Source: Theodoxus fluviatilis (lineage: Eukaryota > Mollusca > Gastropoda > Cycloneritida > Neritidae). From it: DNA of 64,000 nt. Below the pieces are notes generated by a model that saw only the letters and a list, made by a program, of their open reading frames with translations, searched no databases and had not been told where the DNA came from. The stretch's first letter is position 1. Every line of letters begins with the position of its first letter. The translations under genes were made by a program, and so were the position numbers. The stretch covers positions 1-64,000 of the forward strand of contig JAWQFJ010009661.1 in the NCBI GenBank assembly GCA_034096865.1. Reading direction: 5' to 3'. Shown in pieces: positions 58,901-64,000 of the stretch.

Positions 58901-61900
58901 GGCAGCCACTTTGTTGTCGTGCGAGGGTTGGGCTTAATTTTCAAGAGTGGTTTGATCTAACCCTGCTCCAATAGCCCCCGGTAGCCTCTCTGGCTTCTCA
59001 GGGCCATCCCTGGCTGAGCTACAGGGGTTCCAGCTGATGCGAGGAACATCACGTGGCTCCAGCCATGTGTTACTCTACGTGAGCCATACCACAGCATAAA
59101 TGTAATGATTTGGAAAACAGTTGGCTAAATGATAGTGCTAATCATTGAAACTTGCCCAATGCATAACTTGTGCCTTGCTAATGCTGACAAACTAAGATGA
59201 AACACTTCTGACTATCACACCAGGAATTACTCATTTCATGCATCAGTTCCTGATTTTGATGCATTTGCCAGCAAAAAAGGAAAACAATTGTACACATATC
59301 TCCAAACACAGAGTTTTTTTTAAATATTGGTAGTTGAACAGGATTAATCTATGCATCTCCTTAACCTAGAGGTGAACTTTCAAAGGCATAGGATGACTTG
59401 TTGTTGAGAAAATGAGTACCAAAGATTTATTACACACATTTTAAACAAGAAGGGCAAAGCCCATGCGACTCACATGCTTGACCTTGACCTTTATATGACC
59501 TTGACCTTCAGGTGACCAAGGTCAAGGTCAAACAACTAAACCTACCAATGATATCATACACAAAGAAATGCTTTACACATTTTTCCTACCAAAATACATC
59601 CAAGGTCATGCAACACAAAGCTGTTAATTCAAGACATAGGAAGCACAATGGTGCTTATTGGCACTTTCTACCATGAGATATAGTCACTTTTAGTGGTTCA
59701 CTACCCCATTTTGGTCACATTTCATAAGGGTCAAAGTGACCTTGACCTTGATGATATGTGACCAAATGTGTCTCATGATGAAAGTATAACATGTGCCCCA
59801 CATAATTATTAAGTTTGAAACAGTTATCTGCCATAGTTCAGGGTCAAGGTCACTTCAAAATATGTATACAATCCAACTTTGAAGAGCTCCTGTGACCTTG
59901 ACCTTGAAGCAAGGTCAACCAAACTGGTATCAAAAGATAGGGCTTGCTTTGACCTATATACCACTTGTAGCTAAGGTTGCCATTCTCAATAACGTGGGAG
60001 AAAATTGGGAAAATGTGAAAAATGACTGTTTTTGAGACCACATTTATGGCTCCTGTGACCTTGACCTTGAAGCAAGGTCAAGTCACTATGTATGTTTTTT
60101 GAGGCCTTGTCATCATACACCATCATGCCACATTTGGTGTTGATAGACTTAATAGTCTCCGAGAAAAATCCAACGTTTAAGTTTTTACGCCTGGACGGAC
60201 GGACGGACGACACGGCTGAGTACATAGACTCACTTTTGCTTCGCATGTGAGTCAAAAAATCAATTGATTTTAAAGTTTCTCTTCTTCATTTGGTTCAACT
60301 GTTTACTCATTTGTAATTTAAGAAGCTTGCTGACTTGTATGCAGCCTCATTTTCCTTTCCAGTAGGTGGGGACAGTTTTTAGATTGGGTTTTTTCTCTGA
60401 GATTTGGCTGCTGGAGTAGCAAGTCTAATTGTGAGATCTGATTTTTTTCTTTACAATTTCATGCATTCTAACGAGGTTTTGTATTTTTAACACCTCTAAA
60501 AAAAAGTTGTCAAAATATTTCTAGGTGAGATACAGACAGAAAATTGAATGAGTGATAAATGAGATGCTGGGGATGTACAATGTGTTACATGGTCATTTAA
60601 AACAGATTTCATGAAAATACATGATTTGCAGGGTGAAGCTGTTAAGTCTCTGTAACATAGACAGTTTCATTGTCTGTCCTGCAAGAAACTAAGAAAGGTA
60701 GCATTAAAAAAGGGTTATAAAGGGTGGTACAGGGTTGCAAGCCAAGGTCAGAGAAAGGCCCTACAGGGATTGAAGGTTGGAGCAATCCCAATGGAAAGCT
60801 TCCTACCCTGAGGCCATGCAGGTTGCCTTGATGTTGAGGGTGACAGGCTCGTAGACCGAGGGGGGCAGTGCCAGGTAGAAGAGCCTGTTGGCGGCACCCT
60901 TTTCCTCCATGGCCTTGTTGAGCGCTGCAAAGTCTCCAGGTTTGTCGTAGGAGCCAGGCACGTAGCCATTGATCTTCTCAAATTCTTGCACCAGCTTTTC
61001 CTCCCCTGGCTTGATCTGGGACACAGTGCAAGTCATTCAAATTTTTATTCAAGTCATTACAAGTCAGTGGGATTCATTTTCCATGGGACAATCACAGAAT
61101 GTGACATAGGAGCACTTTGAGATAGGCTAGGCAGTCAAAGAGATGAGGGAACTAAGAGCAAAAGATGTTTGGTGAAAAGGATACCATTTTCATGAGCAGT
61201 GATAGTAACATTAAAAGGAAGTACAATGTCAAATAGTCATAGTAGTGCTGCATCATGAGGTAATGTAAAAAGCTGAGAAGCAAAATTCTACTTCTAAACT
61301 TTAACAAATTCAGCACAGTGCCACATCCTGCAAATCTGCCAACAGGTAGAAGAGAAATGAGTCGCACAGTTCAGTGAATATGGTAACGTCATTAAAAATG
61401 TGTGCTAGTAATCTAAATGTTCATGGCAGATAACTATTCTCATTATTATTTGACACTGCAACACAATGCCTTGTATGCGACAATGCCTATGAAGCAGACC
61501 ACTCTTTCAAAGACAGGTCTTGTGGTCACAGAAATTTCATAAACTCCTACTCCTAGAGAACATGCATTAAAGAAAAAAAAAATCAAAGGGTGTTCACCTT
61601 CATGTGTGGTTTGCTCTTGGAGAAGATGTCAGCCATGGTCAGTTTGCTTCGAGCATATCCAAAAATGAAGGTTTTCCTTGGAAGCAGTCCATCTCGGAAA
61701 AGCCACCTAGAGCAGTAGAGGTTAACACATTTTCCTTGAACTATTCTATACAAAATGTCTCCTATGTTAAGATTGCAGATTCCTTTTTCAGAATATACAC
61801 AATGATAAATGAAACAAGGAAGTTCTGACAAGTATAGTTAAAAATTAAATGATTTCTAACATTTTTGTTTTGAATTAAAGTAGGGTTTATTAAAATTCAG

Positions 61901-62193
61901 AAAGAGAGTATCCACTTATAACTGTTACAAATTCTTCTTCTGTTCTCAGTGAGCATTTTTCCTTTGAAAGCATGTGAACATCCACAAGTACTGACAATGA
62001 ATCACTTGCAATAAAGTGTCCATTGCTTGAGGAATGGATACACTAAGCTTTCCATGGCCACATTTGATGGGTCAATAGGGACATTAGTGTATGCAACACC
62101 ACGCTGTGTGGACATTTATCCTGTGCTGAGAACAGCATGTGCCAACCACACTCACCATAGAGTTGGGTAGATCTTTTTCTTGGCCAAGTCGCC
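37125..62193 (-). CDS. G6PD: glucose-6-phosphate 1-dehydrogenase (5' partial; two alternative last exons)
   Basis: Minus-strand exons in order are 62156-62193, 61598-61706, 60807-61015, 58380-58541, 56665-56790, 55418-55511, 50770-50896, 48678-48767, 45859-46067 and 44659-44828. They are followed by either 42695-42782 or 37125-37224. Phases close throughout, giving 473 or 477 aa that start at human residue 41 ([10 protein letters not shown]). The enzyme is cytosolic. It oxidises glucose-6-phosphate to 6-phosphogluconolactone with NADP+, the entry step of the oxidative pentose phosphate pathway. Visible motifs are [11 protein letters not shown], the signature RIDHYLGKE (substrate binding), and DVMQNHLMQ, whose His equals catalytic H263. 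Exons of 38, 109, 126 and 94 bp equal the sizes I recall for human exons 3, 4, 7 and 8. The missing first coding exon, which carries the NADP-binding GASGD loop, is not in 62194-64000. The introns are rich in repeats. Confidence 0.96.
39080..39400. mobile_element. dispersed repeat (CATGTTACCTTAACCACA family), copy 1
   Basis: This stretch shares AATAGCTGTGGTTACTGTC, CATCTGGCCTCTTAT and CCATGTTACCTTAACCACAA, in the same order, with 46640-48650 and 63275-63640. No coding frame. The family is non-autonomous and its class is unknown to me. Confidence 0.75.
41011..41256. repeat. GA microsatellite with long G runs
   Basis: GA repeats with CAGA variants pass into multiple runs of 5-13 G separated by A or GA. 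The plus strand meets the pattern for G-quadruplex formation. The minus-strand transcript of G6PD would carry the C-rich complement. Confidence 0.9.
42695..42782 (-). CDS. G6PD: G6PD proximal alternative last exon
   Basis: The acceptor GGTTTTCAG precedes [16 protein letters not shown] then [13 protein letters not shown] and TAG (42695-42697). It keeps the Arg, Tyr and Trp equivalent to human R487, Y503 and W509, which contact structural NADP+. It ends five residues after the Trp, shorter by one than human. Confidence 0.9.
43271..44134. mobile_element. dispersed repeat rich in TCAAGGTCA half-sites, copy A
   Basis: This is a near full-length 864-bp copy in the last G6PD introns. It begins ACAAGAAGGGCAAAGCCCAT, has CGACTCACATG near the left end, and ends CATGTGAGTC. 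It contains about 13 exact TCAAGGTCA (TGACCTTGA) sites and a GGAC tandem near 44049-44091. It is highly similar to copy B. No coding capacity is visible. Confidence 0.9.
44659..44828 (-). CDS. G6PD: G6PD exon, [16 protein letters not shown]
   Basis: The exon encodes [56 protein letters not shown], and ends in phase 2 inside a Gly-Ser junction. The donor is GTGGGT. Either of two last exons can follow in frame. Confidence 0.96.
45049..45290. repeat. CT then CA microsatellite in G6PD intron
   Basis: CT at 45049-45122 followed by CA with ATG-containing interruptions to about 45290. Confidence 0.95.
45859..46067 (-). CDS. G6PD: G6PD exon, [12 protein letters not shown]
   Basis: The exon encodes [59 protein letters not shown] and [11 protein letters not shown]. 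It contributes Lys and Arg residues to the structural NADP+ site by homology. Its 5' end and acceptor are tandemly duplicated just upstream (46126-46212). The donor is GTAGGG. Confidence 0.95.
46039..46212. repeat. 87-bp tandem duplication spanning a G6PD splice acceptor
   Basis: Two 87-bp units (46039-46125 and 46126-46212) each contain the start of the exon [10 protein letters not shown] and its acceptor CTCCACAG. The upstream copy encodes [10 protein letters not shown] (Arg to Trp) and then runs into intron-derived sequence with a stop, so it would be a decoy. Confidence 0.9.
46902..47036. repeat. CA microsatellite with GACA variants
   Basis: CA repeat interrupted by GAGACA and GACGCAGACA, ending about 30 bp left of the piggyBac insertion. 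Confidence 0.95.
47069..48526 (+). mobile_element. piggyBac-type DNA transposon, internally deleted
   Basis: The 1458-bp element is flanked by TTAA (47065-47068 and 48527-48530), the piggyBac target duplication. Terminal inverted repeats are CCCTTATCGTGG on the left and CCACTGTAAGGG on the right (10 of 12 match). Each end has a second internal copy of its terminal motif (CCAGTGGTAAGCGC left, GTTTTAGCACCACTGGC right). It contains a truncated transposase. It lies in the G6PD intron 151 bp downstream of an exon donor. Confidence 0.92.
47328..47837 (+). pseudogene. piggyBac transposase N-terminal fragment (broken)
   Basis: The frame starts at 47328 ([10 protein letters not shown]) and is acidic, as piggyBac N-termini usually are. 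It has an in-frame TAA at 47412 and reopens from 47418 to 47837. The 139-aa segment contains [39 protein letters not shown] and [17 protein letters not shown]. These match the N-terminal part of the DDE_Tnp_1_7 family. Full-length proteins are about 550-600 aa, so the DDD catalytic core is missing. Not autonomous. Confidence 0.85.
48678..48767 (-). CDS. G6PD: G6PD exon, [16 protein letters not shown]
   Basis: The exon encodes [20 protein letters not shown] then VPFILRCGK, matching human [20 protein letters not shown]. The acceptor TTGTTGTTTTCAG is the last unit of a 29-bp array. The donor is GTGGGT. Confidence 0.95.
48768..49805. repeat. 29-bp minisatellite in G6PD intron, anchored on the splice acceptor
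   Basis: About 36 units with core GATAACAACAACAGTCAGTC plus AAGGTTACT occur here, mostly 29 bp with 26-bp and longer variants. On the minus strand each unit reads CTGACTGTTGTTGTTATCAG. The genuine acceptor of the exon at 48678-48767 reads CTGACTGTTGTTGTTTTCAG at the same register (offset exactly 29 bp). Confidence 0.96.
50770..50896 (-). CDS. G6PD: G6PD exon, [15 protein letters not shown]
   Basis: The exon encodes [40 protein letters not shown] then PK. Its acceptor GTGTTGTGCAG is the terminal unit of the 29-bp array. The donor used here is a weak GTTGGT. A stronger-looking GTGAAA donor 12 nt further (exon end 50758) is also phase 1 and would add GWSP. Confidence 0.93.
50897..54998. repeat. 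29-bp minisatellite in G6PD intron, anchored on the splice acceptor
   Basis: About 140 units of 29 bp fill most of a 4.5-kb intron. There are two main variants. Type a (mostly 50897-51850) contains CACGTCATTCCACAAGCAC. Type b (mostly from 51850) contains CATCATTTTGTCTGCAC. Both share ACAACACAGCACCA. The minus-strand acceptor GTGTTGTGCAG of the exon at 50770-50896 is in exact register with the array. Type b units keep that AG. Near 54600-54998 the two variants alternate. The long open frames here are by-products of a stop-free 29-bp unit. Confidence 0.97.
55418..55511 (-). CDS. G6PD: G6PD exon with catalytic His (QNHLMQ)
   Basis: The 94-bp exon encodes [20 protein letters not shown] then [11 protein letters not shown]. 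The His in QNH is the general base (human H263). The acceptor is CTTTGCAG and the donor GTAGGC. The following 4.5-kb intron is more than 90% minisatellite. Confidence 0.96.
55638..56245. mobile_element. SINE-like dispersed repeat in G6PD intron
   Basis: Starts GGTTTTATGTAGCAAC, with CCCATACATGGGTCTC and ACTTCACCCCCGATCAT. Later come a CCA microsatellite (55924-56004) and AGGCACCTTACCCAAGGATG. Its first ~70 bp recur at 32415-32483. The ACCTTACCCAAGGATGCAAC segment resembles a motif common in marine invertebrate repeats; that is from memory. Confidence 0.6.
56665..56790 (-). CDS. G6PD: G6PD exon, [15 protein letters not shown]
   Basis: The 126-bp exon, the same size as the human counterpart, encodes [33 protein letters not shown] and YFDDFGIIR (Arg split). 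The donor is GTGAGT and the acceptor GTTTTCAG. Confidence 0.96.
58380..58541 (-). CDS. G6PD: G6PD exon with catalytic RIDHYLGKE signature
   Basis: The exon encodes [54 protein letters not shown]. Lys of EKPFG (human K171) and Asp, His and Lys of RIDHYLGK (D200, H201, K205) are all present. The acceptor is TTTCCAG and the donor GTGAGC. Confidence 0.97.
59445..60253. mobile_element. dispersed repeat rich in TCAAGGTCA half-sites, copy B
   Basis: This 809-bp copy has the same orientation and ends as copy A, with small deletions (one removes about 27 bp around a half-site pair) and a shorter GGAC tract. It lies in the G6PD intron between exons 60807-61015 and 58380-58541. Confidence 0.9.
60807..61015 (-). 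CDS. G6PD: G6PD exon, [11 protein letters not shown]
   Basis: The exon encodes [58 protein letters not shown] and [10 protein letters not shown], and ends in phase 2. [11 protein letters not shown] is diagnostic of G6PD. The donor is GTAGGA and the acceptor TGTCCCAG. Confidence 0.95.
61598..61706 (-). CDS. G6PD: G6PD exon, WLFRDGLLP
   Basis: The 109-bp exon encodes [20 protein letters not shown] then [16 protein letters not shown]. It matches human [20 protein letters not shown]. The minus-strand donor is GTGAAC and the acceptor ends CTCTAG. Confidence 0.95.
62156..62193 (-). CDS. G6PD: G6PD exon encoding [12 protein letters not shown] (38 bp)
   Basis: The 38-bp exon begins in phase 0 with [12 protein letters not shown] and ends with a split Trp codon. 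The human gene has a 38-bp exon at exactly this position. The minus-strand acceptor is TTTCCAG and the donor GTGAGT. It is much too short to be found by open reading frame length. Confidence 0.93.
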
Positions 62194-64000
62194 CTGGAAA
62201 CAACAGAACATGAAGTCACTTTAATATCTAAAATAAAGATTCTCAGTCAATCAAGAATGTCTACATTTTTAGAAGGGTTCCAAGCAAACATACACAGATA
62301 TGCCGTTATGCCCTAACTCAGTTGATATCATGAAGAAAGCAGCAGTTTATACTTCAAATTTCACTATTCAAATTGTCAAACGTTTCTACAAAAGATTATA
62401 TTCTAATCATATTCATTATTCAATTTAAAGTTAAAATATGATGCACACTTGCATTAGTTGTGCATTGCTTAATAATCCAAGAATGGCATGAGTCAACATT
62501 GTGCATCAAGGGGTAAGCATGATTGTATTGTAAACATCACTACTCTTTAACACTGGCAAGCATTCATGACACATTGAACATGTATGTAACAAGAAATAGT
62601 GTAATTTTGTCCTGTCTAGCAGTCTCATGAATATTACACAACACTGCAAAGGAAAAGCAAGGATATTTTTGTTCATCCTTATAGCTAACATTTAGAAAAT
62701 ACAAGATGTCCAGTACAAATCCAATAAACATGTTTGGATTTCAACTTATTTTCTTGGTGCTCACACATCAACTGCAAAGCAATAAGCATGTGTTTGGACA
62801 TGAAACAATAGCAACTGTCTTGGAGAGGGGGGAAAAGAGGGGAAACAGCTGATTTTCAATAACACAAGGAAAACTGAAGACAAGTCCAGTGATAAGAGAC
62901 GAAAAAGAAAATTTAAAATCTCCTACTCATTTATTTTGTTTAACATTACACGTAATGGCTTGCTGCAGTCCATGCAAAAATGGCAAAAAGCATGCCCTTA
63001 AGGAACTATTCAAAAGGTGAAAAATAAAATAAAAAGGTTAACTGGCTCATGCTGACACGTTAGACTAAACCATCCCATGCATTTCTTGTTCTGCAGTTCT
63101 GCGTATGTACAGACTTTCCATTTCATTCCCATGGTTCTAGATCTGGTTTTCCATCCAACATAGTGGGGGTTTTCCCAGCCTGAACAGAGGTGGAAAGTAT
63201 GGGTGAATTCATTGGCTTGTCCACATTGGGAGGCATTCAGTTTGAACATTTTCACTACCATGTACAGTTAGGCCACACACACAAATAGCTGTGGTTATTG
63301 AAACTCGACTGACCCTTTTTTTTCCCTGCTGACTCTAAACTTTTTATTTAATCATGGGAAAAAAACTGGGGGAAAAAAACCCTGAAAGAAATTGTAGTAA
63401 TCAACCAACTGCATGCTGTCCCATCTTTTGCTCTAAGACTGTAAGAGCATTCAGGGAATCCTCTATACAAGGTTAAAAATTAAAAAGCCTTTTCAGTGAA
63501 AGAAAGTTTGATTTATATTCATTCTGGCCTCTTCTAAAAAGAAAATAGTATGTTAAAAAGTGGGGGGAAAGTTCAAGCCGACCTACTGACCCTATTTTTT
63601 TTGGTTCCATGTTACCTTAACCACAACATTTTTGGGGGGTTGGCCTTATCATAAGAACCTAGTGTTGTTACTAAATTGAAAGATCTGTTGCCTTGCAGAT
63701 CAAAATGCAACAGGCCTTTTGCCTGTACAGACAGCACTCTGCAGAGTCACACCACCCACCAAGTCACATCATTCAAAGTTTGCACCTGAGAGGTACAGTC
63801 TTTCAAAAGCTGTATTTTGCCTCTTTACTTCAGGAGACACTGCTACATCTGACTCATTGCTGAATATTTCAGATACAAGCTCCAAATATTCCATCAAGGT
63901 TTATATCCAGTTGCTTGAAATGAATGCATATTATAAAGCTGGTAAACTTTAACATCAAAACTGCATTTACATCCAACTAACCAACTGCCTTCAAATGGAC
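62194..64000. other. G6PD upstream intron (continues beyond window)
   Basis: The exon that should encode the NADP-binding GAS(G) loop is not present here. Apart from the repeat copy at 63275-63640, nothing recognisable is seen. Confidence 0.6.
63275..63640. mobile_element. same dispersed repeat family, copy 3
   Basis: Contains AATAGCTGTGGTTATTG, TTCTGGCCTCTTCTAAAAAG, GACCTACTGACCC and CCATGTTACCTTAACCACA in the family order. Confidence 0.75.

Overview
The window is animal nuclear DNA. Both genes are split into many short exons with GT-AG introns, and most of the rest is microsatellite, minisatellite and transposon-derived sequence. Protein identity points to a lophotrochozoan. The dispersed repeat families and very high simple-repeat load suggest a marine mollusc, perhaps a gastropod. 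That assignment is inference, because no species-diagnostic locus such as rRNA or mitochondrial DNA is present.

Region 1-8463 holds no gene I can support. It carries ordered compound microsatellites (CA, GA, CAGA, CAGG, TG, GAAA), a 132-bp-arm inverted repeat around 3447-3932, and a roughly 195-bp direct repeat at 5277-5474 and 6504-6693.

Region 8464-24515 (+) is a complete TBC1D22-type Rab GTPase-activating protein gene with 12 coding exons per transcript (497 aa). All splice phases close. A second 66-bp copy of the exon carrying the catalytic arginine finger (15645-15710) lies downstream of the first (14186-14251) and looks like an alternative, probably mutually exclusive, exon. One later intron contains a truncated dispersed repeat split by a 1.5-kb DNA transposon with 9-bp terminal inverted repeats.

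Region 24516-37124 is a probable 3' UTR and intergenic stretch. It contains two neighbouring unrelated minisatellites, both with a 29-bp period (31570-32403 and 32484-33919).

Region 37125-62193 (-) is a glucose-6-phosphate dehydrogenase (G6PD) gene. Eleven coding exons per transcript cover human residue 41 to the C-terminus; the first coding exon lies beyond the right edge. It has two alternative last exons (42695-42782 and 37125-37224), which give different C-terminal tails at the structural NADP+ site. Its introns hold a truncated piggyBac element flanked by TTAA and nested in an older repeat, two copies of an ~0.85-kb repeat dense in TCAAGGTCA nuclear-receptor half-sites, and two large 29-bp minisatellites.

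The most unusual observation is that in two G6PD introns the minisatellite is in exact 29-bp register with the authentic 3' splice site. The last array unit is the splice acceptor itself, so acceptor-like sequence has been amplified tens to more than a hundred times. The two genes have unrelated jobs (Golgi/Rab trafficking and NADPH production) and are convergently arranged. I see no functional link between them beyond shared repeat biology.
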